Origin: Sulfitobacter dubius
Lineage (GTDB): Bacteria > Pseudomonadota > Alphaproteobacteria > Rhodobacterales > Rhodobacteraceae
Length of the DNA: 64,000 nucleotides
NCBI RefSeq assembly: GCF_900113435.1
Contig: NZ_FOPG01000004.1
Span: 182,284-246,283, forward strand
Direction: 5' to 3'
Shown: positions 8,601 to 21,949 of the stretch, in pieces
How the letters are laid out: the number at the start of each line of letters is the position of its first letter
How positions within the stretch are numbered: the first letter of the stretch is position 1
Notes under the pieces: model-generated
Database searches by the model: none
What the model saw: only the letters and a program-made list of their open reading frames with translations
Told to the model about the DNA's origin: nothing
Translations under genes and position numbers: made by a program

Positions 8601-10214
8601 GTGAACCAACAGCCCGATAGTCATGTGGCCACGGCTCCGGTCGATCTTTTCGTCATCGGCGGCGGAATTAACGGTGCCGGTATCGCCCGGGACGCCGCGG
8701 GGCGGGGTCTGAGCGTGACTTTGGCCGAGATGAACGATCTGGCCTCGGCGACCTCTTCGGCCTCCACCAAGCTTTTCCACGGCGGACTGCGTTATCTTGA
8801 GTATTTTGAGATCGGCCTTGTGCGTCACGCGCTGACCGAACGCGAAGTGCTGCTGAAAGCGATGCCGCATATCTCTTGGCCGATGCGTTTCGTGCTGCCT
8901 TATCACCGCGACATGCGGTTCGAGGGGGACACGCCGACTTCCAAATTGCTGCGGCTGTTCATGCCTTGGATGCGGGGCCGCCGCCCGGCGTGGCTGATCC
9001 GCTTGGGCCTGTTTCTCTATGACAACCTCGGCGGTCGCGAGATCCTGCCCGCCACCCGCAGCCTGTCGCTGCGCGGCACGCCCGAGGGGGCACCGCTGGA
9101 GGATCGGTTCGAAAAAGCCTTTGAGTATTCCGATTGCTGGATCGAAGACTCCCGCCTCGTGGTGCTGAACGCCCGCGATGCGGAACTGCGCGGCGCGCGT
9201 ATCATGACCCGGACCAAAGTCGTCTCTGCCGACCGCAGCGCCGACGGTTGGGCGGTCACCGTAGAGCATGGCGCGGATGGCCAGCGCGAGGTGATCCACG
9301 CCAAGATGCTGGTCAACGCAGGCGGCCCATGGGTCGGCGACATCATCCACAACACTGCGCGGCTGAACTCTTCCGAGGGGGTCCGGCTGGTGCGTGGCAG
9401 CCATATCGTGACCAAGCGGCTTTACGATCACGACAAATGCTATTTCTTCCAAGGCACCGATGGGCGGATCATCTTCACGATCCCCTATGAGCAGGATTTT
9501 ACGCTAATCGGCACCACGGATGCGGATCACCCTGATCCTTCGGTCACCCCGGAATGTACCCCCGAGGAACAAGATTACCTGATCAACTTCGTGAATGGCT
9601 ACCTCAAGCAAGACATCACCCGAAAAGACATCGTCTGGACCTACTCCGGCGTGCGCCCGCTCTATGATGACGGGGCCAGCAGCGCCACGGCGGCCACGCG
9701 AGACTATACGCTTAAAGTGGACGAAACTGGCGGCGCGCCGATCCTCAATGTCTTTGGCGGCAAGATCACCACATACCGCAAACTGGCCGAAGACGCGCTG
9801 GAATTAATCGCCCCGCATTTCGACAAGTTGTCGGGCCATTGGACCGCTGGCGTCGCCTTGCCGGGCGGTGATTTTCCGGTGGATGGGGTAGCGCAACTGA
9901 TCGCGCGGCTGAATGCGGATTACGACTTTCTAGATGAAAGCTGGGCAGCGCGGCTGATCCGGGCCTATGGTACAGATGCATGGGCGCTGCTGGGTGAGTC
10001 CAAGACGCTCGCGGACATGGGGGAGCATTTTGGCGCGGTCCTCACGGCGCGTGAGGTCGCTTGGCTGATGAACAAAGAGTATGCTCTCAGCGCAGAGGAC
10101 GTCGTCTGGCGCCGCAGCAAGCTGGGCCTGCGAATGGATGAGGCGCAGATCGCGCGTCTTGATGAATGGATGCAGATGCGCGCGGCGAAACAAGCCGCCT
10201 CTGCGGCGGAATGA
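8601..10214 (+). CDS. glpD: Aerobic glycerol-3-phosphate dehydrogenase
   Basis: FAD-dependent, membrane-associated enzyme oxidising glycerol-3-phosphate to dihydroxyacetone phosphate and passing electrons to quinone. The FAD dinucleotide motif is VIGGGINGAGIARDAAGRG; LFHGGLRYLEY, NAGGPWVGDI, RGSHIVTKRL, TNADHP-like TTDADHPDP and FGGKITTYRKLAEDAL follow in the family order. The preferred start is the GTG at 8601, with a GGGGGAGGG ribosome site; the frame is open 21 bases further to another GTG. 537 residues, normal for GlpD. First gene of the glycerol operon, 13 bp before glpS. Confidence 0.95.
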   Translation: MNQQPDSHVATAPVDLFVIGGGINGAGIARDAAGRGLSVTLAEMNDLASATSSASTKLFHGGLRYLEYFEIGLVRHALTEREVLLKAMPHISWPMRFVLPYHRDMRFEGDTPTSKLLRLFMPWMRGRRPAWLIRLGLFLYDNLGGREILPATRSLSLRGTPEGAPLEDRFEKAFEYSDCWIEDSRLVVLNARDAELRGARIMTRTKVVSADRSADGWAVTVEHGADGQREVIHAKMLVNAGGPWVGDIIHNTARLNSSEGVRLVRGSHIVTKRLYDHDKCYFFQGTDGRIIFTIPYEQDFTLIGTTDADHPDPSVTPECTPEEQDYLINFVNGYLKQDITRKDIVWTYSGVRPLYDDGASSATAATRDYTLKVDETGGAPILNVFGGKITTYRKLAEDALELIAPHFDKLSGHWTAGVALPGGDFPVDGVAQLIARLNADYDFLDESWAARLIRAYGTDAWALLGESKTLADMGEHFGAVLTAREVAWLMNKEYALSAEDVVWRRSKLGLRMDEAQIARLDEWMQMRAAKQAASAAE

Positions 10215-10227
10215 GGGGAGGACGAAC

Positions 10228-11312
10228 GTGAGTTTGATCCTAAAAAACGTGTCGAAAACGGTGGGCGGTCAAACGCATATCCACCCGACCGACCTGACCT
10301 TGGAAAAGGGCACGATGAACGTGCTCTTGGGGCCAACATCTGCGGGCAAGACGTCGTTGATGCGGCTGATGGCCGGGCTGGATGTTCCAAACACCGGTCA
10401 TGTGATCTGGAACGGCGAGGATGTGACCGGCATGCGGGTGCAAGACCGCAAAGTGGCGATGGTCTATCAGCAGTTCATCAACTACCCCTCGATGACCGTC
10501 TATGACAACATCGCCTCGCCGATGAAGTTGGTGGGCAAGTCGAAAGATGAGATCGACCGCGCGGTGCGCGAGACGGCTGAACTGATGCAGTTGACCCCGA
10601 TGCTCGACCGTAAACCGTTGGAGCTTTCGGGCGGTCAGCAACAGCGCTGCGCCTTGGCGCGGGCGCTGGTGAAAAACGCAGGCCTCGTGCTGCTGGATGA
10701 GCCGCTGGCGAACCTCGATTATAAACTGCGCGAAGAGCTTCGCGCCGAGATTCCGCGTATCTTTGAACGCGCCGGGTCGATCTTTGTCTATGCCACGACC
10801 GAGCCGGAAGAGGCGCTGCTTTTGGGCGGCAACACCGCGACGCTTTGGGAGGGCCGCGTGACACAGTTTGGCCTGACGCCAAGCGTCTACCGCCGGCCCG
10901 AGAATGCCACGACGGCGCGGGTCTTCTCCGACCCGCCGATGAACTTCCTGAGCATGACAAAGGCGGGCAGCACCTTGCGTTTTGACCGGGGCGAGATGCC
11001 CGCGCCTGCCAGTATGGCGAGCCTGAAGGATGGCGAATACACCGCCGGTTTCCGCCCCAACCACCTGACACTCGCAGCGCAGACCCCCGGCGCGATTGGT
11101 TTTGACGCGAAGCTGAACGTGACCGAGATCACCGGGTCGGAGACCTTCATCCACCTCGATTATCACGGCGCGAAATGGGTCGGGCTGGTGCATGGCATCC
11201 AGCATCTGCAACCGGGTCAGCCGCTGCCGGTTTATCTGGATCCGGCGCATATTTACCTGTTTGACGCGAACGGGGCCCTCGTCTCTGCCGCGCCCTATGC
11301 GGAGGCGGCATA

Positions 11313-11313
<1 letters not shown>
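10228..11313 (+). CDS. glpS: Glycerol ABC transporter ATPase GlpS (H-loop His missing)
   Basis: A 361-residue MalK/UgpC-like ATPase with a C-terminal TOBE-type regulatory region. The GTG start at 10228 follows a GGGGAGGA ribosome site. Walker A GPTSAGKT is at residues 35-42, Q-loop in MVYQQF, signature LSGGQQQR from residue 133, Walker B LVLLDEPLANLD. The switch region reads YATTEP (188-193) where family members have YVTHDQ, so the H-loop histidine is Thr191. Named after R. leguminosarum GlpS by operon order. It pairs with GlpT, whose signature motif is degenerate; both defects fall in the same composite ATP site. Confidence 0.88.
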
Positions 11314-14154
<2,841 letters not shown>

Positions 14155-14167
14155 AGGGAGACCGCTC

Positions 14168-14440
14168 ATGTCTTGGATGGCTTGGACCATGCCCACCGCG
14201 ATCTTCTTCGGTGTCATCGCGCTGTTACTCGTGACCTTCACGATCCTCGCGATCAAATTTCCTGAGACGCCCCGCACCGGCATCCTCAGGATCGAAACAA
14301 CCCGTGGTGACCGTCTGTTCATCACGCTTCTCGGCTCAGCCTTTATCAATTTGATCTGGCTGGGTTTCGAGGCGGGTCCTCAGCCCTATGCGCTGCTGGT
14401 CTGCCTTGCCTATGCCGCAGCCGTATTTCGCTGGGTCTAG
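14168..14440 (+). CDS. glpU: Small membrane protein GlpU (DUF2160 type)
   Basis: A 90-residue protein with three predicted membrane segments (around residues 8-28, 50-66 and 74-88). It sits between the permeases and the binding-protein gene, as GlpU does in the R. leguminosarum glycerol operon. The ATG at 14168 follows AGGGAGA. The family is found almost only inside this operon type and its role in transport is not established; a stabilising or gating subunit is possible. 70 bp separate it from glpV. Confidence 0.85.
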   Translation: MSWMAWTMPTAIFFGVIALLLVTFTILAIKFPETPRTGILRIETTRGDRLFITLLGSAFINLIWLGFEAGPQPYALLVCLAYAAAVFRWV

Positions 14441-14510
14441 GCGCTATCACGGCTGATCCCGGTTAATCGGGGCAGCCATACGACACGACCAAATGTCTAG
14501 GGAGGACATA

Positions 14511-16223
14511 ATGAAACGATCTGTCATGAAATCGAGTACCGCACTTGCGGTCACGCTCGGTCTGCTCGCCGGGCCAGCATTCGCGGATATGGATGCCGCG
14601 AAGAAATTCCTCGACGAGGAAATCGAACGCTCCGCGCTGAGCCGCGAAGAGCAGGAAGCGGAGATGCAATTCTTCATCGACGCTGGTGAAGCATTCAAAG
14701 GCATGGACATCAAAGTCGTGTCCGAGACCATCACCACCCACGAATACGAAGCCAACGTGCTGGCCCCGGCCTTCAGCGCGATCACCGGCATCAATATCAC
14801 CCACGACCTGATCGGCGAGGGCGACGTGGTTGAAAAGCTGCAAACGCAGATGCAGTCGGGCGAGAACATCTATGACGCCTATATCAACGACTCTGACCTG
14901 ATCGGCACCCACTGGCGCTACAAGCAGGCGCGCAGCCTGACCGATTGGATGGCGAACGAAGGCAAGGACGTGACCAACCCCGGTCTCGATCTGGACGATT
15001 ACATCGGCCTTGATTTCACCACCTCGCCCGATGGCGAGCTGTACCAACTGCCCGACCAGCAGTTCGCGAACCTTTACTGGTTCCGTCAGGACTGGTTCAC
15101 CGATCCTGAGTTGATGGCCGAGTTCAAAGAGAAGTACGGCTATGAACTGGGCGTTCCGGTCAACTGGTCCGCCTACGAAGACATCGCCGAATTCTTCACC
15201 GGCCGTACCATCGACGGCGTCGAAGTCTACGGCAACATGGACTACGGCAAGAAAGACCCGAGCCTTGGCTGGCGCTACACCGATGCGTGGCTTTCCATGG
15301 CGGGCGGCGGCGACGTGGGTGAGCCCAACGGCCTGCCGGTCGACGAATGGGGCATCCGCGTCAACGAAAACTCGCAGCCGGTCGGTTCCTGTGTGACCCG
15401 TGGCGGTGCGACCAACGATGCGGCGGCGGTCTATGCGATCTCCAAATCCATCGAATGGCTTGAAAAGTACACGCCCCCCGCAGCCGCTGGCATGACATTT
15501 GGCGAAGCCGGTCCGGTTCCTGCGCAGGGTGCGATTGCCCAGCAGATGTTCTGGTACACGGCCTTCACCGCGGACATGGTGAACGAGAATGCCACTGCCG
15601 TGCTGAACGACGATGGCACGCCCAAGTGGCGCATGGCCCCCAGCCCGCATGGCGCCTACTGGAAAGATGGCCAGAAGGTGGGCTATCAGGACGTGGGCAG
15701 CTGGACGCTGATGGAAAGCACCCCCGTCGACCGCGCCAAGGCCGCATGGCTCTATGCGCAGTTCGTGACCTCGAAAACCGTGGACGTGGAAAAGGCCCAT
15801 GCCGGTCTGACCTTCATCCGCGAGTCGACCATCCAGCACGAAAGCTTCACCGAGCGTGCGCCGAAACTCGGTGGTCTGGTGGAATTCTACCGCTCGCCCG
15901 CGCGTACCGCATGGTCGCCCACCGGGACGAACGTGCCGGATTACCCCAAGCTGGCGCAGCTGTGGTGGCAGAACATCGGCGATGCGATGTCCGGTGCGAA
16001 AACACCTCAGGAAGCCCTCGACAGCCTTTGTGCCGAGCAGGAAAAAGTCATGGAACGTCTTGAGCGCGCAGGCGTCCAAGGTGATCTGGGTCCGAAAATG
16101 AACGAGGAGCGTGAAGCCTCCTACTGGCTTGAGCAGGAAGGTTCGCCCGTTGCCAAGCTCGACAACGAAGACCCGGAGCCCGAGACCATCAGCTATGAAG
16201 AGTTGATCAAGTCCTGGCAGTAA
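14511..16223 (+). CDS. glpV: Glycerol ABC transporter substrate-binding protein GlpV
   Basis: A 570-residue periplasmic binding protein with a Sec signal ([20 protein letters not shown], probable cleavage after AFA near residue 26). It is larger than most sugar-binding proteins (about 400-450) but normal for this glycerol-binding family. The ATG at 14511 follows a GGGAGG ribosome site; an in-frame ATG 18 bases earlier is less likely. It captures glycerol for GlpSTPQ. A strong hairpin with a T-run follows its stop, before glpK. Confidence 0.9.
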   Translation: MKRSVMKSSTALAVTLGLLAGPAFADMDAAKKFLDEEIERSALSREEQEAEMQFFIDAGEAFKGMDIKVVSETITTHEYEANVLAPAFSAITGINITHDLIGEGDVVEKLQTQMQSGENIYDAYINDSDLIGTHWRYKQARSLTDWMANEGKDVTNPGLDLDDYIGLDFTTSPDGELYQLPDQQFANLYWFRQDWFTDPELMAEFKEKYGYELGVPVNWSAYEDIAEFFTGRTIDGVEVYGNMDYGKKDPSLGWRYTDAWLSMAGGGDVGEPNGLPVDEWGIRVNENSQPVGSCVTRGGATNDAAAVYAISKSIEWLEKYTPPAAAGMTFGEAGPVPAQGAIAQQMFWYTAFTADMVNENATAVLNDDGTPKWRMAPSPHGAYWKDGQKVGYQDVGSWTLMESTPVDRAKAAWLYAQFVTSKTVDVEKAHAGLTFIRESTIQHESFTERAPKLGGLVEFYRSPARTAWSPTGTNVPDYPKLAQLWWQNIGDAMSGAKTPQEALDSLCAEQEKVMERLERAGVQGDLGPKMNEEREASYWLEQEGSPVAKLDNEDPEPETISYEELIKSWQ

Positions 16224-16235
16224 GCCAAACTTTCG

Positions 16236-16270
16236 GGGGCCGGGACGCAGCAGCGTTCCGGCCCCTTTTT
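16236..16270 (+). terminator. Hairpin plus T-run between glpV and glpK
   Basis: A 13-bp stem GGGGCCGGGACGC / GCGTTCCGGCCCC (one G-T pair) with loop AGCA, immediately followed by TTTTT. It has the form of an intrinsic terminator, yet glpK starts 30 bases later on the same strand. It may act as a partial terminator that keeps binding-protein mRNA in excess over glpK, or as a 3' stabiliser of the upstream message. Confidence 0.75.
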
Positions 16271-16299
16271 CGTTTCATCCAACAACCGGGGGCCGCGCC

Positions 16300-17796
16300 A
16301 TGACCCATATTCTCGCCATTGATCAGGGAACCACCTCTTCGCGGGCGATCATCTTTGACGGCAACATGTCGGTGACGGCCACAGCCCAAGAAGAATTCCC
16401 GCAGCATTTCCCGCGCTCCGGCTGGGTAGAGCATGATCCGGGCGATCTGTGGTCGACCACCGCGGGCACCTGCCGCGCGGTGATCGAAAAGGCCGGTCTG
16501 CGTCCCGATGACATCACCGCCATCGGCATCACGAACCAACGCGAGACGACGCTGGTCTGGGACGCGAAAACCGGCAGACCGGTCCACAACGCCATCGTCT
16601 GGCAAGACCGCCGCACCAGCGATTTCTGCCGCGAACTGCGCGAGAGTGGCGACGACAAGATCATCACCGAACGCACGGGCCTGTTGGCCGATCCGTATTT
16701 TTCGGGCACGAAACTGAAATGGATCCTCGATAACGTCGAAGGCGCGCGCGAACAGGCGCGGCGCGGCGAGCTGCTCTTCGGCACCGTCGACAGCTACCTG
16801 ATCTGGAAACTCACCGGCGGCGCACGCCATGTGACCGACGCCACCAACGCCGCGCGCACCATGCTCTACGACATCCACAAAGGCCGTTGGAGCACGACGA
16901 TCTGCAAAATGTTCGACATTCCCGTCGAGATGCTGCCCGAGGTGCAGGATTGCGCCGCCGATTTCGGCATGACCCGTCCCGATCTGTTTGGTCGCGAGAT
17001 TCCGATCCTTGGTGTGGCAGGCGACCAGCAGGCGGCGACCATCGGGCAGGCTTGTTTCCAGCCCGGCATGATGAAATCGACCTATGGGACGGGCTGTTTC
17101 GCCCTCCTGAATACGGGCGAGACGGCGGTGACCTCGACCAACCGGCTGCTCACCACCATTGCCTATCAACTCGACGGCAAGCCGACCTATGCGCTCGAAG
17201 GGTCAATTTTCGTCGCTGGTGCCGTGGTGCAATGGCTGCGCGACGGGCTCAAGATGATCCGCGAGGCGAGCGAGACCCAAGCGCTGGCCGAGCAGGCGGA
17301 TCCGCATCAGAACGTGGTTCTGGTACCTGCTTTCGTAGGCCTCGGTGCGCCTTACTGGAACGCCGAATGCCGTGGCGCGATCTACGGGCTGACGCGCAAC
17401 TCCGGCCCTGCGGAACTCGCGCGTGCTGCACTCGAAAGCGTGGGCTACCAGACCCGCGACCTCTTGGAAGCCATGCAGGCGGACTGGGCCGCCCAAGGCC
17501 AGCCGGGCGAGATTGCGACCCTGCGCGTCGACGGCGGGATGAGCGCTAGTGACTGGGCGATGCAGTTCCTGTCTGACGTGATCGGGGCCTCGGTGGACCG
17601 CCCCGATGTGCTGGAAACCACAGCACTTGGCGCGGCATGGCTCGCCGGGCAGCGGGCGGGCATCTACCCCGATATGGCGGGTTTCGCCCGCGAATGGGCG
17701 CTCGACCGGCGGTTTGAAATGCAGATGGATGCGGCGACGCGGGATGAGAAATACGGCGCATGGCTGCGGGCTGTTCAGGCGACGTTGCAGTTCTGA
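16300..17796 (+). CDS. glpK: Glycerol kinase
   Basis: FGGY-family kinase of 498 residues that phosphorylates cytoplasmic glycerol to sn-glycerol-3-phosphate, the substrate of GlpD and presumed ligand of GlpR. The N-terminus [17 protein letters not shown] is the phosphate-1 motif; [37 protein letters not shown] and [17 protein letters not shown] are typical of GlpK. Length matches the family. Follows the glpV hairpin and ends in a TGATG overlap with the alcohol dehydrogenase gene. Confidence 0.96.
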   Translation: MTHILAIDQGTTSSRAIIFDGNMSVTATAQEEFPQHFPRSGWVEHDPGDLWSTTAGTCRAVIEKAGLRPDDITAIGITNQRETTLVWDAKTGRPVHNAIVWQDRRTSDFCRELRESGDDKIITERTGLLADPYFSGTKLKWILDNVEGAREQARRGELLFGTVDSYLIWKLTGGARHVTDATNAARTMLYDIHKGRWSTTICKMFDIPVEMLPEVQDCAADFGMTRPDLFGREIPILGVAGDQQAATIGQACFQPGMMKSTYGTGCFALLNTGETAVTSTNRLLTTIAYQLDGKPTYALEGSIFVAGAVVQWLRDGLKMIREASETQALAEQADPHQNVVLVPAFVGLGAPYWNAECRGAIYGLTRNSGPAELARAALESVGYQTRDLLEAMQADWAAQGQPGEIATLRVDGGMSASDWAMQFLSDVIGASVDRPDVLETTALGAAWLAGQRAGIYPDMAGFAREWALDRRFEMQMDAATRDEKYGAWLRAVQATLQF

Positions 17797-18932
17797 TGCA
17801 GAGGACCTCTCCTTTCGGTTTCGCCACCGCCGGACGCATCCGTTTTGGTCGCGGTGTGGCGGGTGAAGCGGTGACCGCTGCGCGGGCCTATGGACGGCAG
17901 GTGCTTTTGCTGCGCGGCGGCTCGGTCGCTTGGGTCGATGAACTGGCGCGGGATTTGGCGGCGGCGGGCTGCGAGGTGACCCAGTTGCGCAGCAGCGGTG
18001 AGCCATCGGTTGAAGACGTGCGCGCTGCCGTGGCGGCGGGGCGCGGCGCGGATGTGGTGCTGGGCGTGGGCGGCGGCGCGGTGATCGACCTTGCCAAGGC
18101 CGCAGCGGCGCTGATCCCGTCGGATTGCGACGTGATGGAGCATCTCGAAGTCGTTGGCGCGGGCAGGCCCTTGCAGGCCGATCCGCTGCCGATGATCGCG
18201 ATCCCCACCACCGCAGGCACCGGGGCCGAGGTCACCAAAAACGCCGTCTTAGCCGTGCCAGACGCCGCGCGAAAAGTCAGCCTGCGCGACGACCGCATGC
18301 TGCCGCGTCTGGCCTTGGTCGACCCGGCGCTGACCGATGGCGCGCCGCGCGGCGTCACGTTGGGGTCGGGCCTTGATGCCTTGGTGCAGGTGATTGAGCC
18401 CTATCTTTCAAGCAAAGCCAACCCGCTCAGCGATGCGCTCTGCCGCGCCGCGATTCCGCAGGGGATCGCCGCGCTCAAACGTCTGGCGGCGGGCGAAGTC
18501 CCTGCCGCGCGGGATGCGATGGCCTATGTCAGCCTGTCGGGCGGTTTGGCGCTGGCGAATGCCGGGCTCGGGGCGGTGCATGGGCTGGCCGGCGTGATCG
18601 GCGGGCAGTTTGGCGCGCCGCATGGGCTGATCTGTGGGCGTCTGCTGGGGCCGGTGCTGGCCGCGAACGCGGATGTGCTCGGGGTCTCGGCCCGCTTCAC
18701 GGAAGTTCAGAGGTGGCTCTCCGACGGGTTCGACCTGCCAGAGGACGGCACGTTCAAAGCGCTCACCGCCATGCTCGACGATTGGGGGCTGGACCGGCTG
18801 AACCGTTGGATCCGCGAAGATGCGGATCTGACTGAGACCGCCCGCGAGGCGGCAGCCTCTTCCTCGATGCGCGCTAATCCTTGCGCGCTTGAGGCCAAAA
18901 CTCTCGAAGCCTGCATCCGCGCGGCAATGTAA
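17796..18932 (+). CDS. Iron-containing alcohol dehydrogenase family protein
   Basis: A 378-residue type III alcohol dehydrogenase, translationally coupled to glpK (TGATG). NAD site GVGGGAVIDLAKAAA and IPTTAGTGAEVT are clear. Metal-ligand positions compared with FucO-type enzymes: Asp194 (GLDALVQ), Gln198 in place of the usual first His, His262 (VHGLAG) and His276 (PHG). The His-to-Gln change is shared, as I recall, by a branch with DALxQxIEPY. Being last in the glycerol operon suggests a C3 substrate such as 1,3-propanediol, glyceraldehyde or dihydroxyacetone, but the reaction is unknown. Confidence 0.87.
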   Translation: MQRTSPFGFATAGRIRFGRGVAGEAVTAARAYGRQVLLLRGGSVAWVDELARDLAAAGCEVTQLRSSGEPSVEDVRAAVAAGRGADVVLGVGGGAVIDLAKAAAALIPSDCDVMEHLEVVGAGRPLQADPLPMIAIPTTAGTGAEVTKNAVLAVPDAARKVSLRDDRMLPRLALVDPALTDGAPRGVTLGSGLDALVQVIEPYLSSKANPLSDALCRAAIPQGIAALKRLAAGEVPAARDAMAYVSLSGGLALANAGLGAVHGLAGVIGGQFGAPHGLICGRLLGPVLAANADVLGVSARFTEVQRWLSDGFDLPEDGTFKALTAMLDDWGLDRLNRWIREDADLTETAREAAASSSMRANPCALEAKTLEACIRAAM

Positions 18933-18938
18933 CGAGCA

Positions 18939-18966
18939 GGGGCCACGGCCCCCGCCCGGCAGTTTT
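18939..18966. terminator. Weak hairpin in the convergent gap after the alcohol dehydrogenase
   Basis: GGGGC-CACG-GCCCC (18939-18952) followed after ten bases by TTTTA. It lies in the 32-bp gap between two convergent stops and could terminate the glycerol operon. The stem is short and the T-run is displaced. Confidence 0.35.
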
Positions 18967-20359
18967 AGGCGGCGCGCGGCGGCGTGTTGCCCTCGCCCAA
19001 ATCCCAGAACACGCCCGCCATTACCCGAAGCGCGTCGCGGCAGACGGGTTTCAGCACATGTTCGTCGGGCGCGTGCTGCGAGCAGCTGCGGTAGGAATGC
19101 GGGACCCAGACCGTCGGCAGGCCCAGAATATCGCTGAAACTGTCGTTAGGCAGCGAGCCTGCGAGGTTGGGCAGGATATGCGGCGCTTTTCCCGCACTTT
19201 TCGTGAGGGAGGCCGCCACGAACTTCACCCAAGGGTGATCCGCATCCAGCCGGGTCGCGCGGAAGAAGCCGCGGTCATGCGGCTCGATCCGGACATCCTC
19301 GAACCCGTGTTTATCAAGGTGACGCCGCAGCGCGGGTAGGATGTCTTCGGGATCGGTGCCGACCACATAGCGCAATTGGCAAGTGGCTGTGGCATGGGCC
19401 GAGATCGCGTTGACCGGCGCTTCGGGCACGCCGCTTTTCATTGCGAGAATTGCAAAGCTGTTCCAGCCATAGGCGCGCTCGACTGGGGTCAGGTCCTCTT
19501 CGCCCCAGTCGCTGTCGATGGCGGGGCCATCGTCGCTTTCGATCGGCAGGTCTTTCAACGCCGCGCGGACCGAGGGGGTCAGGCTGTCGGGCCGCCACTC
19601 GGGGATCTGAATTTGCCCGCGTTTGTCGGTGATGGTCGACAGGGCCTGCGCCAAGATCATCGCCGGATCGGCCAGCAAGCCGCCCCAGTTGCCTGAGTGA
19701 TGCGCGCCTTCGCGTTTGTCGACGATCAGATCAAACGACACGCCCCCGCGCGACCCCATGAACATGGTCGGCACTTCGGGTTGCAGCCGCGGCCCGTCCG
19801 AGGCGATGAGCACATCGGCGGTCAGTTCCTCACGGTGTTCGGCGAAGAACTCGGGCAGACCCGCGCTGCCGGTCTCCTCGCTCATCTCGATCACGATGCG
19901 GCAGTTGAAACCCAGCTTGCCACGGGTTTTCAGCACCGCTTCGATGGCGGCGATGTTGATCAGGTGCTGGCCCTTGTTGTCGGCGGTGCCGCGGCCATAA
20001 AGCTTGTCGCCTTCTTCGACCAGTTTGAAAGGATGCAACCCCTCGCGCCACTGGTCGGTCTGGGCGCGGATCACGTCGCCGTGGCCATAGGTCAGCACGG
20101 TCGGCAGGTCGTCGCCCTCGCGGCGCTCGCCCACCAGAAAGGGGCCGCCGCGTGGGTCGGGATTGTCGTGAAAGCGACAGGCAAAGCCCATTGCCGTCAG
20201 CCGCGGCTCCATCGCCTCGACCAGATAGCGTTTGAGTTCGGGGGCTTGGTCGGGGTTCTGGCTTTCGGTCTCGTAGGAGACGAGGTTGGCCAGTTCGGCT
20301 TGGAACGTCCCCTCATCGAAATAGGTCGAGATCGCTTCGATCGCGCTGTCGCGGGTCAT
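18965..20359 (-). CDS. M20 family metallopeptidase
   Basis: A 464-residue zinc peptidase of the M20 (ArgE/DapE/carboxypeptidase G2) clan. Metal-binding motifs appear in order: [16 protein letters not shown] (bridging Asp), MSEETGSAG (catalytic Glu pair) and a C-terminal His region ([14 protein letters not shown]). A dimerisation insert lies between. The family hydrolyses small peptides or acyl amino acids in the cytoplasm. The ATG at 20359 overlaps the stop of the preceding gene (ATGA), so it is the last gene of the peptide operon. Confidence 0.9.
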   Translation of the reverse strand: MTRDSAIEAISTYFDEGTFQAELANLVSYETESQNPDQAPELKRYLVEAMEPRLTAMGFACRFHDNPDPRGGPFLVGERREGDDLPTVLTYGHGDVIRAQTDQWREGLHPFKLVEEGDKLYGRGTADNKGQHLINIAAIEAVLKTRGKLGFNCRIVIEMSEETGSAGLPEFFAEHREELTADVLIASDGPRLQPEVPTMFMGSRGGVSFDLIVDKREGAHHSGNWGGLLADPAMILAQALSTITDKRGQIQIPEWRPDSLTPSVRAALKDLPIESDDGPAIDSDWGEEDLTPVERAYGWNSFAILAMKSGVPEAPVNAISAHATATCQLRYVVGTDPEDILPALRRHLDKHGFEDVRIEPHDRGFFRATRLDADHPWVKFVAASLTKSAGKAPHILPNLAGSLPNDSFSDILGLPTVWVPHSYRSCSQHAPDEHVLKPVCRDALRVMAGVFWDLGEGNTPPRAA

Positions 20360-21945
20360 GCTTGAATGTCCTTTGTCATATCTTCGGAAATGGCGTCGCC
20401 CCAAGGCGACATGATCTCGGTGCAGCCGGAATTCTGCCCGTTTGCGCGCATCACGCCTGCGGGACAGGCGAAAGCGTAGGGAAAGATCGTGCGTTTGGTC
20501 TCGGCGACCTCATTGTTCTCGCGCAGCCGGTCGAGCACTTCGCGCGGCAGGCTTTCATCGGCAATAAGATGGTTTGCGTCCGAGGCGTCGATGCGCGGCG
20601 CGTGGAAACTGTCTTCGAGCGACATGTCGAAATCGGTGACGAAGGAGGACAGTTGCGCCACCGCGCCCAGAATCTTGCGCCCGCCGGAAGCCCCGAAAGC
20701 AAAGCGTTTGTCGCCCTGTTCGCCGATCACCGGGCAGACGTTCATCAGGCAGCGCTTGTTCGGCCCCAGCGAATTCGGGCGGCCCTGAACCGGGTCGAAC
20801 CACATGATGCCGTTGTTCATCAAAAAGCCCGTGGAGGGTGAGACGACGCGGGAGCCGAAGATCGACAAAAGCGTCTGGGTCTGCGCCACCATATTCCCGT
20901 GACGGTCGACGACCGAGAAATGCGTGGTGCAGCCCGGGGCCTCGGGGCTTTCGCCGGTATCGCCCATGGAGCCCAGACGGCGGGCATAGGCGCCTTTGAG
21001 GGCCTCGGCCATGGCGGCATAGCTGTCGGGGCCGGGGACGTTCCCGAGGTCTTCGGTCGCGAGAGAGGCGAAAGTATCGCGGAAGGTTGGCCCGGCGGTC
21101 AGCCCCGGCACCACGTGGAAGCGCGCATCGCGGTAGGCGAAGTCGAGCGGCGCGCTGAATTCGGCGCGGTAGGCTTGCAGGTCGTCGTGGCTGAGGCAAC
21201 CGCCCTTGTCCTGCACATCCCGCGCCATCGCGGCGCCGAGGTCACCATCATAGAGGGCGCGCGCCCCGTGCCGCGCTATCTGGTCAAGGCTGTCGGCCAT
21301 GCGCGACTGGTCCAGCCGTTTTTCGGCCAGCGCGGTCCAGCCGCTGATCGTCGGCCACTGCCCGTCTTCCAGAAAGAGGTCCGCCGCATCCGCATCCTGC
21401 GCAAGGGCGCGCGTGCAAGAGGCGATGACCAACGCGGCATACCAATCCACCAACAGACCCTTGCGGGCATGTTCAACCGCCGGGGCAAGCAGCTCGGCCC
21501 AAGGCATTTTGCCGAAACGTTCATGGGCTTGGCCCAGCCCGTCGACCACGCCGGGCACGGCGATGGCAGTGGCGCCTTGGACGTTGCGGTCCCCCTCCAC
21601 ATGCTCCCACGGGAAGAGATCACCCGCCTTGCCCCGCCCGCTCAGCGGATAATTCGCCGGGTCGAGTGCGCCCGGGCTGCGCATGCCGTGGTTCAGTGCA
21701 TGGGCTTGGCCTTCTTCGGCGCGCCAGAGCATCATCGCCCCGCCGCCCGCAGGGCCGCTCATCCAAGGTTCCAACACGCCGATGACGAAAGAGGTGGCCA
21801 CAGCCGCATCCACCGCATCGCCCCCTGCCGCAAGCACCTCGGCCCCCGCGATTGCTGCCAACCGATGCTGCGCGGCGACGACGCCATGTTCGGTTTCGAT
21901 GACGGTTTTGCGGGTTTGACTGCTGTGCGACAGGTTCGATGACAT
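20356..21945 (-). CDS. Gamma-glutamyltransferase family protein
   Basis: A 529-residue Ntn-hydrolase of the gamma-glutamyltransferase superfamily. The large-subunit part ([39 protein letters not shown]) is followed by the autocleavage site [20 protein letters not shown], where the Thr becomes the nucleophile of the small subunit. No signal peptide is visible, so it probably acts in the cytoplasm. Start chosen at the ATG at 21945, 4 bases beyond the dppF stop; the frame is open upstream but inside dppF. With the importer and the M20 peptidase it could degrade gamma-glutamyl peptides. Confidence 0.88.
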   Translation of the reverse strand: MSSNLSHSSQTRKTVIETEHGVVAAQHRLAAIAGAEVLAAGGDAVDAAVATSFVIGVLEPWMSGPAGGGAMMLWRAEEGQAHALNHGMRSPGALDPANYPLSGRGKAGDLFPWEHVEGDRNVQGATAIAVPGVVDGLGQAHERFGKMPWAELLAPAVEHARKGLLVDWYAALVIASCTRALAQDADAADLFLEDGQWPTISGWTALAEKRLDQSRMADSLDQIARHGARALYDGDLGAAMARDVQDKGGCLSHDDLQAYRAEFSAPLDFAYRDARFHVVPGLTAGPTFRDTFASLATEDLGNVPGPDSYAAMAEALKGAYARRLGSMGDTGESPEAPGCTTHFSVVDRHGNMVAQTQTLLSIFGSRVVSPSTGFLMNNGIMWFDPVQGRPNSLGPNKRCLMNVCPVIGEQGDKRFAFGASGGRKILGAVAQLSSFVTDFDMSLEDSFHAPRIDASDANHLIADESLPREVLDRLRENNEVAETKRTIFPYAFACPAGVMRANGQNSGCTEIMSPWGDAISEDMTKDIQA

Positions 21946-21949
21946 GGGA

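Noticed and set aside
14463..16079. A 538-codon open frame on minus, antisense to glpV
   Set aside because: It mirrors a well-supported gene in a GC-rich genome, has no family-like motifs and a His/Gly/Arg-rich composition typical of shadow frames.
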